Source: Desulfomicrobium sp. ZS1
Lineage (GTDB): Bacteria; Desulfobacterota; Desulfovibrionia; Desulfovibrionales; Desulfomicrobiaceae
Reading direction: 5' to 3'
Assembly (NCBI RefSeq): GCF_024204645.1
Contig: NZ_CP100351.1
Location: 930,001-994,000, forward strand
Length of the DNA: 64,000 bases
The notes under the pieces are model-generated. The model saw nothing but the letters and a program-made list of their open reading frames with translations, had not been told where the DNA came from and made no database searches. Position 1 is the stretch's first letter. Each line of letters starts with the position of its first letter. Shown piece by piece: positions 18,264 through 25,762 of the stretch. Made by a program: the position numbers and the translations under genes.

Positions 18264-18295
18264 CGGCGGCAGGGAGTCCTGTCGCCGTTTTTGTT
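18264..18295 (+). terminator. Intrinsic terminator after nifB
   Basis: CGGCGGCAGG and CCTGTCGCCG pair (one G-U) around the loop GAGT and are followed by TTTTTGTTTT. It lies 30 bases past the nifB stop and closes the nif operon. Confidence 0.85.
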
Positions 18296-18686
18296 TTCAG
18301 GCAAGCGGAAGATGGACTTATCTTTTGAAACTTTTTTGATGAAATATGATAATAGAATTTGATTCATGCGGTCCGTAGGTTTGTTTGCAGCTCGTGCAGC
18401 GTGATCCATGGAGCACTGTTGTGTTTCATTATGAGAAGGAGGTGAAGTGTCAGTTTGGCAGAAGCGGCAGCTTCTTAAGCTTTCCTTTGATTTTTATCTG
18501 TTTGTGGTTGAAATATGAGGGTGTTGCATGTATGCTTACATTATATTTGTTACTGATTTGTATTTATCGCTTTAAATCCACGATGCGTTTTGCACTGATA
18601 ACCATCTGAATATATTGTTTTTATTTTGACTTGCTCGCCAAGTCGGTGCTTGACCGCTACGTACTTGAACCGTAAAGGCAAGGCCC
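18296..18686. other. AT-rich intergenic region
   Basis: The region between the nif terminator and the carboxypeptidase gene is much more AT-rich than its surroundings. A strong AAGGAGGTGA site at 18436-18445 precedes a GTG at 18447 that opens a frame of only about 22 codons, which I would not call a gene. GACTTG-N5-CAAGTC (18628-18644) is a short inverted repeat near the expected promoter of the next gene. I see nothing else. Confidence 0.5.
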
Positions 18687-19892
18687 ATGACGAAAAAATA
18701 CGCTGCTAAATTTTTGTTCGTATTGGTAATATATGCCTTGATCAGCGGATTGGCCGGAATCGGTTTTTCCGCTTTTGCGTCTTCGGGGACTCACGTTTTT
18801 CGGGGCGCGGTTGCGCCCAAGCCAAAGACTCAGGCCGTTGCGGCAGACAGTCAGGTTGCGGTTCGGGCTGAACCTGCCACGCCTGCCCAGTCCGTTCCGG
18901 TAACATCCCTCGCAAAGACTGCGGCATCAAAAAAGCAGGCGACCACGCCCACGTCCGACGTGGTCAAGAAAACGGCCAAGACCGCCCCAAAACAAACCGA
19001 CGCCGCGCCAAAGGCTTCGGCAGTAAAAGCCAAGAAATCCACCGCGAACAAGACCAAATCGGCGAAGCCTGCCGCGAAGCCGGGCACGTCCAAGGATCTG
19101 TTTCTGAACGCGCAGGCCGCATTGTTGATCAACATGTCCACCGGCGACGTCTATTATGAGCACAACCCGGACAAGACCATTGCGCCAGCATCGATCACCA
19201 AGCTCTTGACGTTGTACATTATCCGCGAAGCCCTGGCCCAGGGCAGGCTTTCGCAGGCGACCCCCATTCCCGTCAGCGCTGAGGCAGTCAAGACCGGCGG
19301 TTCGCGCATGCGTCTCAAACGCAATGAAAAGGTCCCGCTTGGCGAGCTTATCAAGGGTATCAGCGTGGTTTCGGCCAATAACGCCTGCGTGGCCGTGGCC
19401 GAATATTTCGGCAAGGGCGATCCTTCCAAATTCGTGGCGCAGATGAACGAAAAGGCCAGGAAGATCGGCATGGTCAACAGCCGCTTCAAGAATCCTAACG
19501 GCCTGCCCGCCTCGGGGCAGCTCTCCACCGCTCGGGACATCGCCAAGTTGTCCGTGGCCTATCTGCGTACTTTCCCCGAATCGCTGAAAGTGCATTCCAT
19601 GACGAGTCACACCTATCACGGCGCCACGCATCGCAACGCCAACACGCTGCTGCGTACATACAAGGGCGTGGATGGACTCAAGACCGGCTTTGTTTGCGAG
19701 GCCGGATACAACATCACGGCCACGGCCAAGCGCGGGAAGACCCGGCTTGTCGCCGTGGTGCTCGGCGCCCAGAATTCTGCCGTGCGTCAGCGCGAGACGG
19801 CCAAATTGCTTGATTACGGATTTCGGCGCGCGGCCAATGAAGAGAAACTCGCCAACAAAACCTCGGCCGCAGCCAAGAAACCAAAAGCCTGA
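18687..19892 (+). CDS. D-alanyl-D-alanine carboxypeptidase (peptidase S11)
   Basis: This low-molecular-weight penicillin-binding protein trims the terminal D-Ala of peptidoglycan pentapeptides in the periplasm. The three active-site motifs are present: SITK (Ser169 to Lys172), SAN (Ser229-Asn231) and KTG (from Lys332), plus KNPNGLP. A hydrophobic signal/anchor segment spans residues 8-31. Unusually, about 100 residues rich in Ala, Lys, Pro and Thr (about 45-140) separate it from the catalytic domain. That basic linker could span or bind the cell wall. The product is 401 residues and ends in another Lys/Ala stretch. A long bidirectional terminator follows. Confidence 0.9.
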   Translation: MTKKYAAKFLFVLVIYALISGLAGIGFSAFASSGTHVFRGAVAPKPKTQAVAADSQVAVRAEPATPAQSVPVTSLAKTAASKKQATTPTSDVVKKTAKTAPKQTDAAPKASAVKAKKSTANKTKSAKPAAKPGTSKDLFLNAQAALLINMSTGDVYYEHNPDKTIAPASITKLLTLYIIREALAQGRLSQATPIPVSAEAVKTGGSRMRLKRNEKVPLGELIKGISVVSANNACVAVAEYFGKGDPSKFVAQMNEKARKIGMVNSRFKNPNGLPASGQLSTARDIAKLSVAYLRTFPESLKVHSMTSHTYHGATHRNANTLLRTYKGVDGLKTGFVCEAGYNITATAKRGKTRLVAVVLGAQNSAVRQRETAKLLDYGFRRAANEEKLANKTSAAAKKPKA

Positions 19893-19911
19893 CCAGTCAG
19901 CGGTCTTGCCA

Positions 19912-19956
19912 CACGTAAAAAAAGGGATTTCTTGAAATCCCTTTTTTTTACGTGTG
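19912..19956. terminator. Bidirectional intrinsic terminator
   Basis: CACGTAAAAAAAGGGATTT and its complement form a 19-bp stem around the loop CTTG. A-run and T-run flank the GC part on both sides, so it can stop transcripts of the carboxypeptidase gene rightward and of the PilZ genes leftward. Confidence 0.88.
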
Positions 19957-20010
19957 ATGCCTAGCGTTCGGGCCGGGGCAATTTTGTCCGGAGCGGCTTG
20001 GAATCGAGGG

Positions 20011-20355
20011 TCAGGACTGGCCGTCCACCGCCTGTTTGAGGGGGAGTAAATCGTCGAATTCGACTCCGATGTAATAAAGCCCCATGAGGGAACTGTCGTC
20101 GACTTGCCCCCAACGCACGGTCCCGTGCACTTCTTCAATGGCCTCGAAGCGTTCGAACCCCGTGTCGGCAGCCGCTACGATGACTCTGTCTCCCATCTTG
20201 AAATTATAGTCGGCTTCGATGAGCAAACCGCCGCGGCCGATATTTATGATTCGTGCCGAGACGACCATGTCGGTCTCGGTTTGCGGGATGATCCTGCAGG
20301 GTAGCAGACAGCCGTAGCGCTTCCATTTTCTGTTTTTCTGCATCTCATGAACCAT
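20011..20355 (-). CDS. PilZ-domain protein
   Basis: The 114-residue protein is almost only a PilZ domain, which binds cyclic di-GMP. The RxxxR motif is present as RKWKR near the start. The second motif reads NIGRGG where the consensus has (D/N)xSxxG, with Gly in place of Ser. The ATG of MVHEMQ is chosen because GAGGA precedes it; the frame is open further upstream to 20436 without a site. A second PilZ gene lies 98 bases upstream in the same direction. Both have the VRWxQ-type strand and end with a GVEFDDL/GIALER-type strand. Output partner unknown. Confidence 0.8.
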   Translation of the reverse strand: MVHEMQKNRKWKRYGCLLPCRIIPQTETDMVVSARIINIGRGGLLIEADYNFKMGDRVIVAAADTGFERFEAIEEVHGTVRWGQVDDSSLMGLYYIGVEFDDLLPLKQAVDGQS

Positions 20356-20453
20356 GGGAAGATCCTCGTGTGGGGGGGAAGCTTTTTGCGAAAAGGTAAA
20401 ATTTCTAGCTCCATAGAGGAAGCGCGGAGACAACACAAGGAGAATGGCCGTGA

Positions 20454-20789
20454 TTATTGCTCGGTCAGCACCATCCTGCGCGGCAGCTCGCGTTCCAGGG
20501 CGATCCCTACATGGTAGACGTTTTGACCCGAGGAAGCCGTAGACTGGCTCCAGCGCACCGTACCGATCAGAATTTCCGCGAATTCAAAGAGCAGGGCGTC
20601 GTACTCGTCCTCCAGGGTGATGGCCACGCGTTCGTTGGCGATGAACCCTTGTTCCGTCGCAAGCATGACTCCACCCGGACTCAAGTTGATGATGCTGCCT
20701 AGGGTAGAGTTGCGACTATCGCCTTCATAGCTGATCTTGCACGGCACCGTTATCGGTTCGCGGTCCCAGCGGCGCTTGTTTTGATCCAT
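20454..20789 (-). CDS. PilZ-domain protein
   Basis: This is the upstream member of a tandem PilZ pair, 111 residues. Both cyclic di-GMP binding motifs are canonical: RRWDR (RxxxR) and NLSPGG (NxSxxG). The last strand is YHVGIALERELPRR. A GAGGAA site precedes the ATG. With canonical motifs here and a Ser-to-Gly change in the neighbour, the two may differ in ligand affinity. It lies 174 bases downstream of lplA on the same strand and could be read through from it. Confidence 0.82.
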   Translation of the reverse strand: MDQNKRRWDREPITVPCKISYEGDSRNSTLGSIINLSPGGVMLATEQGFIANERVAITLEDEYDALLFEFAEILIGTVRWSQSTASSGQNVYHVGIALERELPRRMVLTEQ

Positions 20790-20963
20790 TTGTTCCTCTT
20801 CGCGTTGGTTTGGCTTTATGCAACATGAAGGTTCAGGATTGTTCCGTCAAGTATTGTTGATACCAAAATGGCTTGCTTCAATTTATTGCGAATGCTTCTC
20901 AAGTTGATTGTGCACGTGAATTTTGTCTATCTATGCATCGCCAGACTTCCGGAAAAAAGGACG

Positions 20964-21941
20964 TCAGAAAAGACAGTCTATGAATGTCGCAGAATCCACG
21001 TTACGAATGAAGTCACCGATCGGTACATTCTCCAGGAGCCTTGACAGGTCGGTCCGCTCATGACGGCAGCCCGCAAGCAGGGCCTCCAGCTCGCTCACTG
21101 CTCGCGCGCCGAAGAAATCCCCGAAAATTCTGACCTGTTCGATGCGGCCGTGCTGCACATCTAGGTGGACTTCCACAACGCCGCCCTTCGTACGTGTGCT
21201 CCGCGTAAAGCCGTAATTGGGCGATGATCCGAAATTCCAATCCCAGGTGCCGTATTTCGATTCCACGAGTCCGCTTATGGCCGCTTCCTCATCCGCGCGC
21301 AGGCCCGGCAGATTTTCCGATTCATGGCCCGAGATATGGGCCATGACGCGGTGGACAAAGGTCTCCACATCAATGGGTTCAGGCAGGTGGCTTGAGATGT
21401 TGGTGACCCGCTTCGTGACGCTCTTGACCGCCTTGTCCACGTATTTGACCGGGTTGACCTTGAGGGCTCCAGACAGGTCGGCCATCTGGGCCGAGAAGAG
21501 GAGCGTGCCGTGGTGCAGAACCCGGTCCTTTTCCAGGAGCTGGGCGTTGCCGGAAAATTTTTGTCCGTCGATGACCAGATCATTGCGGCCTTCAAACTGA
21601 CAGTTCACGCCCATGGCTTGCAGGGCCTCCATGATAGGAGCCGTGAAGCGATGGAAATCCAGGTGCTTGGATTGCTTCCCGAGTTGGATGAAGGTGAAGT
21701 TGACGTTGCCCAGATCGTGAAAAACCGCCCCTCCACCGGTCAGACGCCGAATGACCGAGATGCCCCGCTCACTCACGAACGCCTCGTCGATCTCGGAAAC
21801 CGTGTTCTGGTTGCGCCCGACGATGACGGCGGGTTCGTTGCGCCAAAGCATGAAGATGTCCGTGTCCGTATTGCGCAGCAGCCATTCCTCGGCCGCAAGG
21901 TTGAAGGCCGGGCTGGTGCGGGTGTTGTGGATGAAACGCAT
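20964..21941 (-). CDS. lplA: Lipoate-protein ligase A
   Basis: The enzyme activates lipoate with ATP and attaches it to a Lys of a lipoyl domain. The 325-residue protein has the family motifs FNLAAEEWLL, the RRLTGGGAVFHD loop and the catalytic Lys region YVDKAVKSV, followed by an LplA C-terminal accessory domain (residues about 245-325). GGGAG precedes the start. No pyruvate dehydrogenase or glycine-cleavage gene set is in the window; the only likely substrate here is the GcvH-like protein at 28113. A strong hairpin separates it from the DASS transporter gene upstream. Confidence 0.9.
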   Translation of the reverse strand: MRFIHNTRTSPAFNLAAEEWLLRNTDTDIFMLWRNEPAVIVGRNQNTVSEIDEAFVSERGISVIRRLTGGGAVFHDLGNVNFTFIQLGKQSKHLDFHRFTAPIMEALQAMGVNCQFEGRNDLVIDGQKFSGNAQLLEKDRVLHHGTLLFSAQMADLSGALKVNPVKYVDKAVKSVTKRVTNISSHLPEPIDVETFVHRVMAHISGHESENLPGLRADEEAAISGLVESKYGTWDWNFGSSPNYGFTRSTRTKGGVVEVHLDVQHGRIEQVRIFGDFFGARAVSELEALLAGCRHERTDLSRLLENVPIGDFIRNVDSATFIDCLF

Positions 21942-21988
21942 GGGCTTGCTCCCTTTGGCGGATGGATGCGGATTTCGCGAAGGATTTG

Positions 21989-22032
21989 TGCGCAGCCCGC
22001 CCGGATTTTGTCGGATTGGGCCGGGCTGCGCA
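21989..22032 (-). terminator. Hairpin between DASS transporter gene and lplA
   Basis: TGCGCAGCCCG and CGGGCTGCGCA are perfect 11-bp inverted repeats with a 22-base loop that can pair further. No T-run follows on the minus strand, so it may be a partial terminator or a processing site rather than a full stop. Confidence 0.45.
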
Positions 22033-22047
22033 GAACGAGGCAGGATG

Positions 22048-23451
22048 CTATAGGATGAATTTCCAGAAGGGAATAGCTATAAAGGCGATGAAAAATCCGG
22101 TCAGAACCATGCGCACGGCAAGCACTTTGACCATGTCCCTGAAGAGCATGTAGCCGGAACTGAAGAAGTAGAGCAGTACCGCGTACTCATAGGGGAAGAT
22201 GTAGTTGTCCAGGCCGTACTGGAAGGCGTAGTACAGGATTCTGGGATTCATCTCCATCTGCACGCCCAACTCGACCAAGGGGGAGGTGAGGGTGGTCGTC
22301 GCGGCCAGTGGAGTCAGCAGGAAGTTGGCCAGAGCGCCGAGAACGTAGGCGGAGGTTCCCGCCGATGTCGGGCCGAGGTCGTGGAAAAAGGGCAGGGTGA
22401 TGCTGGCGATCCACTGCGTGACCTTGAGATTTCCGCCGGCGCTGCCGATGGCCATGCAACCCATGATGAAGAACAGGGGGGCGAAGTTGATCTTGCTGAA
22501 CTTTGCGCCGTTCATGAGATCAAGGCCGGGCAGGAAGGAGACGAAAGCGATCATGATGAGCACCAGACCCGCGTTGACGCCGTGCAGGGTATCCGTGGCC
22601 AGCAGGGCAAGGGTCAGGAGCATGAGCACCCCTGCGGTCTTCTGCTCCCTGGTGATGGGCCCGAGTTCTTTGAGTTTTTCCTCAAGCACCGGCTTCAAGG
22701 TTTTGCGATCCACCTTCGAAGGCAGCAGAAGCATGACCAGGCCGACGGACATGATCGTGTAGATGGTGCCGGGGACAAAATTGTGGAGAGCGTACTCCAT
22801 CCAGGCCGTCTTGGTGTCCATGACCCTGTCCGCCAGTCCCATGCCCAGGACGAGGTCCGCACCGCCCGTCAGGTAGCAGAGTTTCGTGGATGCCACGGCC
22901 AGGCAGGTTCCCAGGATGACAGCAGTGGCTTCACGGCTCTTGGGCCTGAAATCGAGGGCCTCGCACAGGCTGATGGCGATGGCGCAGAAAATGGCAGCTT
23001 TGCCGGTGATGGCCGGGATCAGGGGGGCGACGATGAAGACCGCCAGGGTCAGGCCCCACAAGGCGCCGATGAAGCTCCCACCCATGGCTCGCACGCATGT
23101 CAGGCCGATCCGTTTTCCGAGGCCGCTGTCCTGGAGAATTTTGCCCAGGGTGAAGCCGCCGATGACGATGATGGGCACCTGGGAAGTCCAGGGGCCATAG
23201 GCTACTTTTTGCGGAACGCCGCAGATGACGATGTAGAGCACAGGGAGCAGTATGCCGACAGCCACTTCATTGATGATGTCCGTTGCCCAAACCACGACGG
23301 CCCATGCCGTGATAGCCAGGAAGAGAGCCATGGGCCGGGTCAGCGTTTCGCCGTCCACGGGCAGCATGAAAAAGACGGCGATGGGAACGGCCAGGCTCAA
23401 AGCCCATTTGAACAGGGTTTCTTTCTCCAACATAGACGGGGTTGCGGGCAT
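22048..23451 (-). CDS. DASS-family (SLC13) anion:sodium symporter
   Basis: The 467-residue integral membrane protein has about 12 hydrophobic segments and belongs to the divalent anion:Na+ symporter group, which takes up dicarboxylates, sulfate or organic sulfonates. Typical features are the early AITAWAVVVWATDIINE segment, the loop VPIIVIGGFTLGKIL, TLTSPLVELG in the second half (second SNT-like motif region), and a C-terminal YEYAVLLYFFSSGY. The start is the ATG behind AAGGAG; the frame open to 23526 has no better start. It is divergent from a Crp/Fnr gene, with a shared 226-base control region. The substrate is not identifiable; context hints at an organic anion. Confidence 0.85.
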   Translation of the reverse strand: MPATPSMLEKETLFKWALSLAVPIAVFFMLPVDGETLTRPMALFLAITAWAVVVWATDIINEVAVGILLPVLYIVICGVPQKVAYGPWTSQVPIIVIGGFTLGKILQDSGLGKRIGLTCVRAMGGSFIGALWGLTLAVFIVAPLIPAITGKAAIFCAIAISLCEALDFRPKSREATAVILGTCLAVASTKLCYLTGGADLVLGMGLADRVMDTKTAWMEYALHNFVPGTIYTIMSVGLVMLLLPSKVDRKTLKPVLEEKLKELGPITREQKTAGVLMLLTLALLATDTLHGVNAGLVLIMIAFVSFLPGLDLMNGAKFSKINFAPLFFIMGCMAIGSAGGNLKVTQWIASITLPFFHDLGPTSAGTSAYVLGALANFLLTPLAATTTLTSPLVELGVQMEMNPRILYYAFQYGLDNYIFPYEYAVLLYFFSSGYMLFRDMVKVLAVRMVLTGFFIAFIAIPFWKFIL

Positions 23452-23677
23452 GGGGTATCTCCTTGAGTGAAATTTGATTGGTGGAGAATACGGAGGTCCC
23501 CATGGTCGTGCTGTAACGATTACCACTTTTTTTGCCGTGAAGCACGTGTATTGTCATTTTTTTCACGAATAATGAGGGCTGGGTACTGCCGCGTCGGGCG
23601 CGCCCGAATTCAATCCGGTCCGGGCATGAACCAAGGAAGACCGGCGCATGGCCTGATGCTTGAAACATGGGGGAGCG
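23452..23677. promoter_or_regulatory. Divergent control region, transporter and Crp/Fnr gene
   Basis: The 226 bases must hold promoters in both directions. TGTAACGATTACCA at 23512-23525 is an imperfect 14-base palindrome whose left half equals that of the operator-like sites found ahead of the outer-membrane and arylsulfotransferase genes. Its right half is shorter, so the link is weak. No sigma-54 element is seen. Confidence 0.35.
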
Positions 23678-24394
23678 ATGTCTGCTGATACGTCGGATAT
23701 GGGGTTCAAGGAGCTGGAATTCTCGCGCATTCCGCCCGAGGCGGAGTGTTGGCGCAGTGTCCTTTCGCAGGGCAGGAGGATGAAATTCCTCAAAGGGGCG
23801 CATATCTCCTCGAAGATGACGGACGGAGCCTTTCTCTTTTTTCTGGACTCGGGAGAGATCTGGTTGACTAGGTCGACCCTGGACGGCCGTGAAAAGATCA
23901 TCTGGCGCATCGGACCCGACTCGCTGTTCGGTGAAACGCCGTTTTTCGACGAACTTCCGGCCCGGAGCGCCATTGTCGCGGCCATGGACTGCACGGTCTA
24001 CGCTTTTTCCCGAAAATGCGTCCTGAATGAGATTTTGCCTCAAAACCCGGAACTCATGGCCGCACTCTTTCGTACTTTGGCCATCAAAGTGCGCGTGCTG
24101 ATCAATCAGGCCGTGTCTCTCAGCCTGGACGATCTGCCGGCGCGCATCTGCAAATATCTGAACCTGCGCCGTGAGACGCAGGTCCTTAAGGACGGTCCCC
24201 TTGTCGTCAGTCCGGTTCTCAATCAGCAGGAACTGGCCAATCTGCTCGGCGTGCATCGCGTGACTCTGAACAAATGCCTGCGCGAACTGGAAAAAGCCGG
24301 TGTTCTTGGACCCTACTCGCGTGACGAGGTGTACATTCTCGACCGCGTCCGTTTTGATAAGCTGGTCAGCCAGAACGAATCGCGCCTGTCTTGA
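23678..24394 (+). CDS. Crp/Fnr-family transcription regulator
   Basis: The 238-residue protein has an N-terminal cyclic-nucleotide-binding-like beta-roll (about 25-145; GEIWLTRSTLDGREKIIWRI, DSLFGETPFF) and a C-terminal winged helix (about 165-235) with LNQQELANLLGVHRVTLNKCL as the helix-turn-helix. It lacks the Cys set of FNR near the N-terminus, so it does not look like an oxygen-sensing iron-sulfur protein. The effector is unknown. The start is the ATG behind GGGGAG. It is divergent from the DASS transporter and upstream of the outer-membrane protein gene. It is the obvious candidate to bind the paired 16-bp sites at 24529 and 25642. Confidence 0.87.
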   Translation: MSADTSDMGFKELEFSRIPPEAECWRSVLSQGRRMKFLKGAHISSKMTDGAFLFFLDSGEIWLTRSTLDGREKIIWRIGPDSLFGETPFFDELPARSAIVAAMDCTVYAFSRKCVLNEILPQNPELMAALFRTLAIKVRVLINQAVSLSLDDLPARICKYLNLRRETQVLKDGPLVVSPVLNQQELANLLGVHRVTLNKCLRELEKAGVLGPYSRDEVYILDRVRFDKLVSQNESRLS

Positions 24395-24512
24395 ATGTTC
24401 ATCCGGTCATGACGCGTCGCGTCATCACTCCCCCATGTTTCATCTCCTTGCGCCTTCACATCTTGCGGAAGCTGGGCTCTGCCTTACAGCTTCCTTTTTC
24501 ATCGATTTCATG

Positions 24513-24544
24513 ACGATTTTTCACCAAATGTAACAAACGCAACA
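24513..24544 (+). promoter_or_regulatory. Conserved upstream block with Crp-type site (copy 1)
   Basis: The 16-bp core TGTAACAAACGCAACA (24529-24544) has TGT and ACA ends ten bases apart, the geometry of Crp/Fnr operators. It is preceded by ACGATTTTT. The whole block recurs with few changes ahead of the arylsulfotransferase gene. The core ends 111 bases before the start codon of the outer-membrane protein. Confidence 0.6.
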
Positions 24545-24655
24545 GAGTTTTCAGGCTCAATTCTCCTAGATCGTTCCTGGTTTCACAATCGGCTCGCGCC
24601 GGATTCGTTGTCGCGAGCGCATTTTCGTCAACCTGAACATCGAAGGGAGAATTAC

Positions 24656-25552
24656 ATGCGTTGGAAAATTCTGTCGAACCTGCTGCTGGTCTGCTGTCTC
24701 ATCCTGGCCACCGTTTCAAGCTCTGCTGCGCAAAACGCCACCGCTCCGGTTCCGGCTGGTCCGGTGGGCGTGAACCATGGCGCGGGCGGACTGGGCTTCC
24801 CCGTAGGCAAGTTCTGCGCTGTGGCGAATTACCGCTACGCCCACAAGGATCAGTGGTATCTGCACACCTCCGACGAGGACGGCCCGGACCGCGAAGTGTT
24901 TAGTCACAACATCCTTTTCAAGACCCGCTACGGCATCGCCGAGGGCTGGGATGTGCGCACGGCCACGCCTTTCCTGCTCAATACCATCGAGGCGGACGGA
25001 CGCAACGATGCCTGGTCCGGCGGCCTGGGAGACACCACCGCCATCCTGCACAATCAGTTTGCGTCGCAGAAGAAGGGCGCGCCCCTGAATCTTGCCTGGG
25101 ATCTGGGCATTGTCGTTCCCACGGGCGAGGTTGGGTCCAACAATATCGGCAGCGGCGCCTGGGGTGGCTTGGTCGGACTGGGCGCAACCTGGATCGGCGG
25201 GGGCCATCGTCTCGAAACGGACATGAGTTATCTCGTCTACACCGAAGGCTACAAGGACGTCACCAAAGGTGATCGCCTGCGCATCAACGCCCATTATGCC
25301 TACGCTCTGAGCACGCGCCTCGATCTGGGCCTTGAGGGCTATTATGAATGGACCCAGGAAGACGAGGCCGGCGGCGACGATCTCGGAAACGACGCCAAGA
25401 CTCTCTATGCCGGACCCAAGTTCAATCTGAAATTTCCCGAATACGGCGTGACCTTCGGAGGCGCAGTTCTTGGCGCGGCCTACAGGGAATACGAAAAAAA
25501 GAGCCTGACCGAGGATTGGCGGGCGGAATTCAAGCTAATCAAATTGTTCTGA
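24656..25552 (+). CDS. Outer-membrane beta-barrel transporter-like protein
   Basis: The 298-residue protein has a signal peptide (WKILSNLLLVCCLILATVSSSAAQ) and then amphipathic strands rich in Gly and aromatic residues, ending in a C-terminal Phe (LIKLF), typical of outer-membrane barrels. The pattern RYGIAEGWDVRTATPFLLNT and GLGDTTAILHNQF matches the MetA-pathway of phenol degradation type family, which is often annotated simply as transporter. It probably gives a hydrophobic or organic solute passage across the outer membrane. AGGGAG precedes the start. It shares its upstream control block with the arylsulfotransferase gene 210 bases downstream. Confidence 0.75.
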   Translation: MRWKILSNLLLVCCLILATVSSSAAQNATAPVPAGPVGVNHGAGGLGFPVGKFCAVANYRYAHKDQWYLHTSDEDGPDREVFSHNILFKTRYGIAEGWDVRTATPFLLNTIEADGRNDAWSGGLGDTTAILHNQFASQKKGAPLNLAWDLGIVVPTGEVGSNNIGSGAWGGLVGLGATWIGGGHRLETDMSYLVYTEGYKDVTKGDRLRINAHYAYALSTRLDLGLEGYYEWTQEDEAGGDDLGNDAKTLYAGPKFNLKFPEYGVTFGGAVLGAAYREYEKKSLTEDWRAEFKLIKLF

Positions 25553-25624
25553 TTGTTTGTAGTCCAAATAATTGATCGACTGTAACTTTATCATTTTTTT
25601 GATTTTTTTTGTTCAAAAATAAAA

Positions 25625-25657
25625 ACGATTTTTTACGAAACTGTAAGAAACGCAACA
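25625..25657 (+). promoter_or_regulatory. Conserved upstream block with Crp-type site (copy 2)
   Basis: The core TGTAAGAAACGCAACA (25642-25657) differs from copy 1 at one of 16 bases, and the leading ACGATTTTTT is also shared. The core ends 105 bases before the arylsulfotransferase start, nearly the same distance as in copy 1. The two genes are therefore likely controlled by the same protein. Confidence 0.6.
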
Positions 25658-25762
25658 GCGCCACTGTGTAATTCGTGGAAGAACGTTTCTTGCGTAAGCT
25701 GGATCAAGGATGCTGCCGGGGCTCGCCGGCATGATTTCCATACAACGAAAAAGGAGTACATC

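Noticed and set aside
18385-18609. Small frames in the gap after nifB
   Set aside because: The only good ribosome site leads to about 22 codons; the longer frame lacks a site. Not enough to call a gene.
22381-23466. 361-codon plus-strand frame in the DASS transporter
   Set aside because: Highly charged, His/Asp/Gln-rich product complementary to membrane-helix codons, an expected artefact.
24529-24544. Reading the TGT-N10-ACA motif as a NifA enhancer
   Set aside because: No sigma-54 promoter with GG-N10-GC lies downstream; the same spacing fits Crp/Fnr operators and a Crp/Fnr gene is adjacent.
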